Assembly (NCBI GenBank): GCA_905221605.1
Contig: CAJNDS010000051.1
Coordinates: 101,922-156,921 of the forward strand
DNA from: Symbiodinium natans
Lineage: Eukaryota; Sar; Dinophyceae; Suessiales; Symbiodiniaceae
Direction: 5' to 3'
DNA: 55,000 nt
Every line of letters begins with the position of its first letter. The first letter of the stretch is position 1. Positions 51,601 to 55,000 of the stretch are shown piece by piece. The notes under the pieces were generated by a model that did not search any database, was not told where the DNA came from, and was given only the letters and a program-made list of their open reading frames with translations. Position numbers and translations under genes: made by a program.

Positions 51601-54488
51601 TGGCCATCACTGTGGCCTGGCTGAGGGAGTTGTGGGGTTTAGGGTTTAGGGTTTAGGGTTTAGGGTTTAGGGTTTAGGGTTTCGTGATTCAAGGGTTGAG
51701 GGCTTCAAGCCCCCTAAGCCTTAAGAGCTCTAAACCTTGAACTCCAAACCCTACAAACCCTGAGACTTAAAGCTACAATTCCGAAGCACGAAAATCTATC
51801 CTGAACTGTATCTTCATGCCAGTTTAGGGTTAGGGTGTAGGGTTTAGGGTTTCGGGTTTAGGGTTTAGGGTTTAGGTTTAGGGTTTGGGGGCTGGGCGTC
51901 CATGCACCTACAGTAGCTCGAGCACTGAAGAACACTTAGACTATGACTATGCCCCTACAGCCCACGTAGGGGCTTGATTCTTTAGGGGTTTTGGGGTGGG
52001 TGTCATCGGGCTCTTCATGTTTTCACGAGCCCTGGGTGTTTCTGAGCTTCCAAGGTTTGGAGGGTTTTGAGCCCCAGCCCCTTTTTCCGGGAGCCCCGCA
52101 TGCTGTTCCCATGATGGCCAGCGCTTTTGCCACCTCTCATTCTTGTGTAGCTAGGACCCAGAGTAGGCCCTTATTCCTTTTTTTAGGGCTTAGGTTCCCT
52201 TATGAGCCCCTTTACACCAGGTCACCAAAACCGGCACCCTTTTATTCCTAGGTTGCTCTTGGTTCAAGTTCGGGCTCGTGCTTCCACACACGCATGGACC
52301 CGGATGTGCCACTTGAAATATGGGATCCTACACAGCCCCACACTAACCACCCCAACCCTGGATCCTAAATCCTGAACCCTAAACCCTACGTCCCAAAGGT
52401 AGTTAGGGTGGGCGCTAACTAAATTTTAAAGGGTTCCATAAGACTCGGAATCCGTAGAAGTAGCCAGTCCAGGCACCACCTAGTCGGGACCTGAGCCCCA
52501 CCAAAGCACCTGCGGTGCCAAGCCCGAAGGCCATATGAATCTAACCCTGCAACCCTAAACCCGCAACCCTGAACCCTAAACCCCGAACCCTAAACCCCAA
52601 GCCCTAAACCCTCAACCCCAAACCCTAAACCCTCAACCCTAGACCCTCAGGTGTACCCTCTCAGGGTTCTCACCGGCCCGGCCACCGCCTTTCTGGCCTT
52701 CTACACGCCAGCCTCGGCCGCCCTGGGCGATTTGGGGGGGGGTTTAGGGTTTAGGGCTAGGGTTTAGGGTTTAGGGTTTAGGGTGTGGGTTTAGGGTCTG
52801 GGGTTTTGGGTTCAGGGTTTAGGGTTTGGGGTGTCGGGCTTCGGGTTTTCGGATATGTTAATGGAAAGCGTGTATTGGGTTCAGTGCAGCAGCCACGGAG
52901 CGCGTCATCGCAATCCCGGACGAGTGCGTCTTATGGTCGGACAATTGTGTGCGCGAGAACAAAAGCAAACGTTGGACGTGAGGACTTGGCAACATTGGTT
53001 GCACGTGGCGGGTTCAAATTCTCCGGAGCTCTTTTCATACCAAAGGGCCACACGCACGATGTATTGGACCAACTGGGTTTAGGGCTAGGGTTTAGGGTTT
53101 AGGGTTTAGGGTTTAGGGTTTAGGGTTTAGGGTTTAGGGTTTAGGGTTTAGGGTTTAGGGTTTAGGGTTTAGGGTTTAGGGTTTAGGGTTTAGGGTTTAG
53201 GTGGACACTCTAGGACGCGACGTCCAAGTCGCCTGGACACTGGGCTGCCCGGAGCTCCATGAGTTTCTCACAATGCCTAAACCCTAAACCCTAAACCCTA
53301 AACCCTAAACCCTAAACCCTAAACCCTAAACCCTCGTGACAAGAGCACGGCGTGGCCGATCACGTCCGGAGAATTCTTTCTCGGCCCTCGCTGGACCCTT
53401 TCCTGGGCGACGTGCCTGTGTCAGTGGAGGGTTTAGGGTTTAGGGTTTAGGGTTTAGGGTTTAGGGTTTAGGGTTTAGGGTTTAGGGTTTAGGACATTGA
53501 TGTTCGGCTGGAGGGTGGCGTGCTGGGTGGCATGCTTCTTGTTTTTGGTTAATGAGGGCTCAGAGCTTTAGGGCTTAGAAGGCTGTTTAGGACTCTGGCT
53601 TTCGATTGAATGAAAGTTATGAGGCCCCCTAAACTCCATGCCCTACCCTTTTTCTCAGCAAGGCTCTCGCAATCTATCCCTGCATCCGAACCCGAAGTAA
53701 GAGCTTGGTCTTGGGGTGTAAGGTTCGGGTTGGGCTGAGCACCCCTTAGCAACGCACAGCTTAATGCTTTTGCCCTTTCCTGCCCTCGCGACAGCAGTGG
53801 ACACGTTCGTTGGTATGTTGTGGGGTTTTCGAGCCTATGCTCCTGAGTTCAACTCTTATTGCCTAGTTCCTACAATCCCAACCCGCTCGCTCGCAGATTA
53901 CAACCCGACACCTTCACACACCGAATGACCAAGCTGACCCCCCCAACCAAAAAGATCTTAGTACTTTGAACGCCCCCCCCAAACCATGAACCCTAATCCC
54001 TAAACCCTAAACCCTAAAAACTAAACCCAAACCCCAAACCCTGAACCCTAAACCCTAAACCCCCAAATCGTAAACCCTACGCGCCTATAATATGGCTCCT
54101 GCTTGAGTCCCCATTGCAAAGCCCTTTGGATACGAGGTGCCCCGAGAGGGGACTGCAAATGCAACAGCTGGCCACACTCGAAACCCTAAACCCTAAACCC
54201 TAAATCTGAAGCTGCTACCTTTGTTTCAGGGTTTAGGGTGCTGTAAACAACGAACTAGCTGCTGGGTAGGTTGACCTTCTGGGATTATTACGAATCCACC
54301 TTTTCCACCCGAAGCTTGGTGCCCAGCAGGATAGTTTTTTGGAGGCATGCAGGCATACACGCATGCAGGAGCTGGCGTGTATCTACATATGTCGTCGTAT
54401 ACCAGTGCAAGTTGCATACTGCATCGATGAAGCCAGGTGTCGCCGATTCCTTGGGTCTTCTACACCCTCTTGGTGCTCGTCATCGCAG
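35520..54488 (+). CDS. SLC33A1: Acetyl-CoA transporter gene (SLC33A1/AT-1 homolog), partial 3' end
   Basis: A multi-exon + strand gene whose short exons give, in order, the signature blocks of the Acatn/SLC33A1 family (ER-membrane acetyl-CoA importer of the major facilitator type). Blocks: FLLYTLQ|GIPMGL, LVDSVYFRRVGRRKTWL, NFLCATQ|DIAVDGWALTMLRK, NYQATCNAAGQTFGYAL, LFFLAVTLLVALGK, ESYTQL, KHVRNLFVVLVTWK, SVAPLKFQE, LYILLPL, YPLRVLTGPA and WVFYTLLVLV. Nine introns are fixed by frame: donors GC at 35568, 35959, 46882 and 48122; GA at 41291, 42669 and 44597; GT at 43777 and 48988. All nine acceptors are AG|G. The N-terminal start and several loops are not found. The conserved C-terminal third lies beyond 55000. 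Introns hold telomeric arrays and TIR elements. Confidence 0.85.
35740..35868 (-). repeat. Telomeric array inside AT-1 intron
   Basis: About 18 CCCTAAA units. With a G-strand array at 35608-35650 they fill most of the 346-bp intron 35568-35913. Confidence 0.95.
35914..35958 (+). CDS. AT-1 exon: GIPMGL segment
   Basis: A 45-bp phase-0 exon GIPMGLGQVFPMILK between GGCAG and AAG|GCCCAG (GC donor). It joins in frame to 36975. Confidence 0.82.
36196..36318. mobile_element. TIR element family H copy in AT-1 intron
   Basis: ACAAGGAGGGGCCCCCCTTA on the left and AGGGGGCCCCTCCTTGT on the right are inverted. No telomeric units inside, unlike the copy at 35246. Flanks CT and CT. Confidence 0.78.
36596..36652. 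repeat. T-tract followed by G-tract
   Basis: About 18 T then more than 30 G with a single T break. Strong homopolymer; an assembly risk. Confidence 0.9.
36851..36898. repeat. Hairpin-forming inverted repeat
   Basis: GTCATGTGAT and ATCACATGAC are perfect inverted arms with a 25-bp loop, in the intron before the exon at 36975. Confidence 0.75.
36975..37043 (+). CDS. AT-1 exon: second transmembrane segment
   Basis: EYGASYADLGVFSLPLGL then PSLWR after CTGCAG. It aligns with the family's SY-x-x-x-A-x-FS...PFSLKLLW region. The 3' boundary is unclear: GTTAGG at 37045 would be off-frame with the next exon. Confidence 0.72.
37418..37493 (-). repeat. Telomeric array (CCCTAAA)n
   Basis: About ten units, followed 60 bp later by a 19-unit array (37555-37692). 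A G-strand tract with TTTAGGGG units spans 37803-37935. All lie in one AT-1 intron. Confidence 0.94.
38267..38353 (+). CDS. AT-1 exon: VDSVYFRR...GRRKTWL block
   Basis: APKMPDPTRLVDSVYF then RRVGRRKTWLGPEG. VD-S-VYF-R-R-x-GRRK-x-WL is the most diagnostic string of the family (loop after TM2). The 5' edge is placed at AAAAAG|GCC because LW|AP matches the family. The 3' edge is uncertain. Confidence 0.82.
38375..38500 (+). repeat. Telomeric array (TTTAGGG/TTTGGGG)
   Basis: About 16 units immediately after the diagnostic AT-1 exon. Confidence 0.93.
38969..39061 (+). CDS. Exon-like segment in AT-1 locus
   Basis: 93 bp, phase 0, TTCCAG to CAG|GTAAAG: GSGALFRDPACFGKILSQGG then PPNLGFEAFHQ. Consensus edges. 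It may encode a loop of the transporter between TM3 and TM4, but similarity does not prove it. Confidence 0.45.
39268..39356. repeat. Tandem duplication with CTTT repeats
   Basis: AAACCCTTA(C/A)ATGAAGGG plus CCCC(TTTC)n occurs twice in 90 bp. Confidence 0.85.
39392..39452 (+). CDS. Exon-like segment in AT-1 locus
   Basis: CGCAAG to GCAG|GTTTCG: VDGAVPDAYRPPDAPLLFTA. Clean edges and protein-like; a possible transporter loop. Confidence 0.45.
40150..40255 (+). CDS. Exon-like segment in AT-1 locus
   Basis: GDFTRLYTATQLESLIGLLA then PFSEGWDARFGVGG; amphipathic, with no clear family match. Followed by a G-strand array. Confidence 0.33.
40245..40395. repeat. Head-to-head telomere junction
   Basis: A G-strand tract (GGGCTAT, GGGCTAA, GGGCTTA, then TTTAGGG) meets CCCTAAA directly at TTTAGGGTTTACCCTAAACCC (about 40370-40390), the configuration of a telomere-telomere fusion, though each side has only a few perfect units. 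Confidence 0.85.
40733..40833. mobile_element. TIR element family A copy in AT-1 locus
   Basis: Starts TTGGGATGTTCCCCC and ends AAGGGGGAGCATCCCAA; inner GAACAGTCC / GGACTGTT. 101 bp. Confidence 0.8.
41212..41290 (+). CDS. AT-1 exon: NFLCATQ segment
   Basis: GGGKPAINSLTGLFLAMNFL then CATQ. It ends CGCAG|GACTTA, a GA donor that joins 42627 to give CATQ|DIAVDGWAL, matching the family's F-L-A-A-T-Q-D-I-A-V-D-G-W-A-L. The 5' edge is not certain (several AG in 41200-41230). Confidence 0.83.
41462..41710 (+). CDS. 83-codon open frame inside an AT-1 intron
   Basis: TQTASFFPVIGGAFGSLPSL and on through HIAAVWAAAKSAGAMCPDEA to SRSQWTLGT, with no stop over 249 bp and telomeric arrays on both sides. It falls between two exons that join directly, so it is not part of the transporter. 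It could be a nested or alternative exon, or chance in GC-rich DNA; the minus strand is also open (about 41455-41640). Confidence 0.3.
42120..42300 (+). repeat. Telomeric array (TTTAGGG), degenerate
   Basis: About 20 units with many substitutions, in the AT-1 intron 41291-42626. Confidence 0.92.
42627..42668 (+). CDS. AT-1 exon: DIAVDGWALTML
   Basis: A 42-bp exon of exactly 14 codons: DIAVDGWALTMLRK, between TATCAG and AAG|GAGGGG (GA donor). The core family signature. It joins 43707 in frame (MLRK|ENANYQ). Confidence 0.9.
42965..43110 (-). repeat. Telomeric array inside AT-1 intron
   Basis: About 20 CCCTAAA/CCTAAA units within the homology-fixed intron 42669-43706. Confidence 0.95.
43111..43320 (+). 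CDS. Exon-like frames inside an AT-1 intron
   Basis: 43111-43200 reads LLHTLRGVDGLAVAGCAL. 43270-43317 reads ELGFHLGDPPKYEDSQ between CAACAG and GTAGTA. Both look like exons, yet the flanking transporter exons join without them. Useful as negative controls for other short open segments. Confidence 0.2.
43707..43776 (+). CDS. AT-1 exon: TCN..GQT segment
   Basis: ENANYQATCNAAGQTFGYAL then GFT plus one base, between GGCAG and ACAG|GTGGGG. Matches the conserved E-N-x-x-Y-x-S-T-C-N-x-x-G-Q-T-x-G-Y of SLC33A1. Confidence 0.9.
43830..43985 (-). repeat. Telomeric array, CCCTAAA and CCCCTAAA
   Basis: About 19 mixed 7- and 8-mers, in the intron after 43776. Confidence 0.93.
44337..44485 (+). repeat. 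Telomeric array (TTTAGGG), mixed
   Basis: About 16 units with TTTGGGG, TTGAGGG and TTAGAGGG variants. Confidence 0.93.
44530..44596 (+). CDS. AT-1 exon following TCN..GQT
   Basis: 67 bp. The first two bases complete the codon from 43776; then FTVLDHFKLLSLSSFLRL and SLQ, and two bases that join 45529 (GG+G). Acceptor GCACAG, donor GAAGAC (GA). It fits the family's Phe/Leu-rich helix and luminal loop. Confidence 0.78.
45058..45222 (+). CDS. 54-codon ORF nested in an AT-1 intron
   Basis: ATG to TAG: MGFKAVRERVATLRADPLVE then EIESLMGQELIEEQKAMP and MLMATVD. Strongly protein-like (acidic amphipathic helix). It lies in the intron 44597-45528 fixed by the frame of flanking exons, so it is not transporter sequence. 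Possibly a gene remnant, retro-copy or terminal exon of a nested gene. Confidence 0.4.
   Translation: MGFKAVRERVATLRADPLVEEIESLMGQELIEEQKAMPMAASGRTTDMLMATVD
45529..45594 (+). CDS. AT-1 exon: LFFLAVTLLVALGK
   Basis: Starts after CCGAG, completes GGG with the previous exon, then FGNGLFFLAVTLLVALGK and TE. It matches the F-x-F-W-G-x-x-F-L-x-x-T-T-L-V-A-L-x-K-K helix of the family. The 3' edge is uncertain. Confidence 0.82.
45813..45924. mobile_element. TIR element family F copy in AT-1 intron
   Basis: The left end AAAAGGATCAGGGGGCTTTC is inverted against TAAGTGCCCCGATCCTCC; the interior has TTATAAGAAAAGG and CTTATAAGCCC. A second left-end-like AAAGGATCAGGGGGCTACGT is at 45700-45719, so two copies may be nested. 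Confidence 0.65.
45941..46245 (+). CDS. Probable AT-1 loop exons
   Basis: 45944-46010 reads DDGELQKTERVQPTASRKR. 46185-46245 reads QLNPVAKEKPLPPEDSYLR. They sit where the family has a variable hydrophilic loop between LVAL-x-KK and E-x-Y-x-x-LW. Charged, and consistent with a cytosolic loop; edges not proven. Confidence 0.5.
46525..46843 (-). repeat. Composite telomeric array with higher-order pattern
   Basis: About 45 units over 320 bp mixing CCCTAAA, CCCCAAA and CCCTCAAA. Strings such as ACCCCTCAAACCCTAAACCC recur at about 45-60 bp spacing, so blocks rather than single units were copied. Confidence 0.92.
46846..46881 (+). CDS. AT-1 exon: ESYTQL
   Basis: EEEPEGILESYTQ plus two bases (CT), donor GCCTGG (GC). 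With 48058 it reads ESYTQL-MLRMVELKHVRN, matching E-x-Y-x-x-LW-x-x-x-x-L in the family. The acceptor is near GCGAG; the 5' edge is approximate. Confidence 0.75.
46920..47236. mobile_element. TIR element family E, long copy with nested family B piece
   Basis: GTGGAGGTTCATGGTA at 46920 and TACCATGAACCTCCAAG at 47218-47235 are inverted ends. Inside are TTTAGGG units (46955-46973), a family B right half ending GTTACTCCTGGGTCTAG (about 46978-47039) and tandem AACTGTACTTATAAC-like units (47100-47170). Confidence 0.72.
47240..48057. other. Telomere-poor part of AT-1 intron
   Basis: AT-richer intron sequence with two (AT)n tracts (47898-47912 and 47968-47986) and few telomere units. No coding signal beyond short chance frames. 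Confidence 0.5.
48058..48121 (+). CDS. AT-1 exon: KHVRNLFVVLVTWK
   Basis: 64 bp: one base completes the Leu codon, then MLRMVELKHVRNLFVVLV and TWK. Acceptor ATCCAG, donor AAG|GCCAAT (GC). It matches the family helix after LW (R-L-x-x-V-R-x-L-x-x-x-L-L-x-x-K). Confidence 0.83.
48173..48267. mobile_element. TIR element family A with 9-bp target duplication
   Basis: 95 bp, TTGGGATGTTCCCCCTTATA and its inverse, inner CTAACAGTCC / GGACTGCTAG. Flanked by GGTTTAGGA on both sides (48164-48172 and 48268-48276). A 9-bp duplication with long TIRs suggests a Mutator-like superfamily; the target was itself a telomere-like unit. Confidence 0.85.
48625..48672. repeat. Palindromes and (AT)n
   Basis: GGGTACCCCTTAAGGGTACC followed by about 30 bp of (AT)n, then TACCCCTTATACC. 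Strong secondary structure. Confidence 0.75.
48968..48987 (+). CDS. AT-1 micro-exon APFAVCE
   Basis: 20 bp: APFAVC plus GA. Acceptor TTGAAG, donor GA|GTGCCT. It joins upstream TWK (TWK|APF, phase 0) and downstream G-SVAPLKFQE (GA+G gives Glu), reproducing the family's K-x-x-F-x-x-x-x-x-V-x-x-LK-x-x-E. Confidence 0.72.
48988..49170 (+). mobile_element. Introner-like TIR element with telomeric array, a whole AT-1 intron
   Basis: 183 bp. Starts GTGCCTCGGTAGCCCGGTAG and ends GGTCACTGGGCTACCAAG. CTCGGTAGCCC / GGGCTACCAAG are inverted. The family B core (CCTTTTTTTGGTTCAAGGTTC ... AAAAAAGGGTGCCC) is split by a 10-unit CCCTAAA array at 49051-49125. Both ends coincide with the exon joint needed by protein similarity (CE|SVAPLK), so the element is the intron. 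Confidence 0.8.
49171..49208 (+). CDS. AT-1 exon: SVAPLKFQEFLG
   Basis: 38 bp after the introner's CCAAG: one base completing Glu, SVAPLKFQEFLG, one base; donor GCTCTA (GC). It matches the family's A-V-T-G-L-K-L-x-E. A following segment near 49545-49580 (YGIPKEHIAYA) resembles the next family block (G-V-P-K-E-x-L-A), but its phase does not fit cleanly. Confidence 0.7.
49540..49582 (+). CDS. Possible AT-1 exon: YGIPKEHIAYA
   Basis: After AATCTCAG the frame YGIPKEHIAYA follows, close to the G-V-P-K-E-H-L-A of the family. It is one base out of phase with 49208, so the splice points or a base may be wrong. Confidence 0.45.
49892..50137 (+). CDS. Open frame of uncertain status in AT-1 locus
   Basis: 81 codons including TLVDMDFLLCILHSLTHVVL and PLYELESFHFALSMFSGGDE, then TGA. 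The opposite strand is open too (49876-50163, Ser/Cys-rich). Telomere-free stretch. It may be a nested gene fragment or transposon remnant; not recognised. Confidence 0.3.
   Translation: MLLCKGLVVMTLVDMDFLLCILHSLTHVVLLRLAGCNGNTFPALAAFWQVPLYELESFHFALSMFSGGDEVLQLVQRLILA
50608..50690 (+). CDS. AT-1 exon: LYILLPLVASGWTGG
   Basis: VTSLLMPLYILLPLVASGW then TGGHPGSQ after CCCTCAG, whose CCCT comes from a telomere-like unit. It matches the family's P-x-Q-I-x-L-P-L-x-x-x-x-x-T-x-G-P. The end may be at GTTTAG (50691), again telomere-like. Confidence 0.8.
51110..51360. other. No gene seen
   Basis: AT-richer, telomere-free intron sequence. Confidence 0.4.
51360..51530 (-). repeat. Telomeric array with CCCCAAA block
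   Basis: About 23 units ending in six CCCCAAA. Confidence 0.93.
52150..52266. mobile_element. TIR element family B copy
   Basis: GGACCCAGAGTAGGCCC at the left, TAGGTTGCTCTTGGTTC at the right; full core TTATTCCTTTTTTTAGGGCT, TAGGTTCCCTTAT, AAAACCGGCACCC. No array inside: a useful reference for the empty form. Confidence 0.72.
52651..52730 (+). CDS. AT-1 exon: YPLRVLTGPA
   Basis: VYPLRVLTGPATAFLAFY then TPASAALGD after ACCCTCAG; again the acceptor follows degenerate telomere units. It matches the family's A-Y-P-L-R-L-L-L-G...W-W-T-P. The 3' edge is not fixed. Confidence 0.83.
52848..53078 (+). pseudogene. Transposase-like fragment with GHTH motif (DUF7869-like)
   Basis: A frame with YVNGKRVLGSVQQPRSASSQ, CARTKANVGREDLATLVARG and then GFKFSGALFIPKGHTHDVLD. 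F-x-P-x-GHTH-x-x-x-DQ resembles the motif of a transposase-like family (DUF7869) I recall as expanded in dinoflagellates and other algae. It lies in the AT-1 intron after 52730, truncated by the array at 53077-53203, so it is probably a dead insertion. Family assignment is from motif memory only. Confidence 0.5.
53077..53203 (+). repeat. Telomeric array (TTTAGGG)n abutting the fragment
   Basis: About 17 units starting exactly where the GHTH fragment stops. Opposite array 53275-53335 (CCCTAAA) and 53430-53494 (TTTAGGG) follow. Confidence 0.95.
53500..54430. other. No convincing gene
   Basis: Intron sequence with arrays at 53985-54080 and 54180-54208. Short open frames on both strands are unsupported. 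Confidence 0.4.
54437..54488 (+). CDS. AT-1 exon: last visible transmembrane segment
   Basis: VSPIPWVFYTLLVLVIA plus one base, after AGCCAG and before GCAG|GCGTCC (GC donor). A hydrophobic helix where the family has F-P-x-x-Y-Y-x-L-L-x-x-x-Y. No further exons are recognised before 55000. Confidence 0.7.
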
Positions 54489-55000
54489 GCGTCCGGTGCA
54501 AGCACTTTCCAAGTACAGTGTGCTTGGGTGGGGGTTCTCAAGTTTTGTGGCTAAGGGCTCTGATTTGGCTATGGGGCTTTGGGTGTTTGAGCCTAGTATG
54601 ATCTGTGTTTTTTTTCAGTTCAGTTGTGTTGCTAATTTCAGGTTTGATGTTTGGCGTAGTGCACTTCTGCGCCCACCTCCGCCTGAAGTGAAGTGATCCT
54701 GGGAATAGAGGAGCTCTTATTCAGGTTTAGGGTTGCGAGTGGTTAGGTGCGCTTGGTGGTTCAGAACCCAAAGTCTTCACATCCTGAAACACGAAAACCC
54801 TCACTAAGCACCCTCAAACTCACAAAGCCCTGAACCCCTAAAACCTCACAGCCACAACCCTAAACCCTAAACCCTAAACCCAAAACCTATGCCCAGAAGG
54901 GTCTAAGGGCTTTGTTGGCTTTACGTGGACCAGATTTCTGGATCGAAGAAAGCCACAGCCTTGAATCTTTTTTCCAAGGTTTAGTGTTTAGGGTTCAGGG

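Larger units (their letters stand above)
1..55000. repeat. Window-wide interspersed telomeric-type arrays
   Basis: About 130-140 separate arrays of TTTAGGG or its complement CCCTAAA occur from end to end, about one per 400 bp, in both orientations and from 3 to about 26 units. Variants include TTAGGG, TTTAGGGG, TTTTGGG, TTCAGGG, TTTCGGG and TTTGGGG. Arrays alternate with 60-250 bp of non-repetitive sequence. In the best-supported gene they fall in introns. The larger or more unusual arrays are listed separately. The 29.7-32.6 kb island is the only long stretch without them. Confidence 0.97.

Noticed and set aside
53549-54417. Several 60-70-codon minus-strand frames
   Set aside because: They include telomere-derived residues (NPKP, LNPKP) or oppose the transporter exon at 54437, and lack splice-like edges.
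1-55000. True chromosome end or subtelomere
   Set aside because: Arrays are short, in both orientations, spread evenly and interleaved with a conserved multi-exon gene. No terminal array of constant orientation is present.
1-55000. Higher-plant origin suggested by TTTAGGG
   Set aside because: GC and GA donors, AG|G acceptors, tiny exons and the CPSCG/CRKCG ribbon fit dinoflagellates better; plant introns are AT-rich with GT-AG.

Overview
This window looks like nuclear DNA of a dinoflagellate alveolate; a chromerid is the main alternative. Four things point there. Plant-type telomere units (TTTAGGG/CCCTAAA) are scattered through the whole 55 kb. Genes are cut into very short exons. Wherever protein similarity lets me fix splice boundaries, introns use GC, GA or GT donors and every acceptor reads AG|G, a known dinoflagellate habit. 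One exon encodes a double CxxC zinc ribbon (CPSCG...CRKCG) of a kind I associate with dinoflagellate proteins. I found no rRNA, tRNA, CRISPR or bacterial-type operon.

Layout, all convincing genes on the + strand. 0.17-0.32 kb: exon-like fragment. 2.5-4.7 kb: secreted-type protein alternating Thr-rich linkers with a duplicated Cys-rich module. 4.8-8.7 kb: unassigned exon-like fragments. 9.3-16.0 kb: scattered exons of a class I, METTL21/FAM86-like methyltransferase. 16.2-28.9 kb: many short open segments with no recognised product and two antisense ones. 29.6-32.6 kb: one gene-like island without internal telomere repeats, with GT-rich microsatellites and Arg-Glu-coding (AG)n. 34.3 kb: zinc-ribbon exon. 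35.5 kb to past 54.5 kb: an acetyl-CoA transporter (SLC33A1/AT-1, Acatn family), at least 18 exons over more than 19 kb and running off the right edge. A transposase-like fragment lies in its last visible intron.

The space between exons is filled by about 130-140 short telomere-type arrays in both orientations (roughly one per 400 bp) and by at least eight families of short terminal-inverted-repeat (TIR) elements. Several TIR elements carry a telomeric array inside them. Some coincide with whole introns: in the transporter gene one element of about 180 bp with an internal telomeric array occupies exactly the intron predicted from protein similarity, and in the Cys-rich gene a related element interrupts one duplicate but not the other. 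The main proposal is that introner-like TIR elements and telomeric arrays together built the introns here.

Limits: no alignments were run. Family calls rest on remembered motifs. Many exon-like open segments are only open frames, and some demonstrably lie inside introns of the transporter, so they carry low confidence. Interstitial telomere arrays can also provoke assembly errors.
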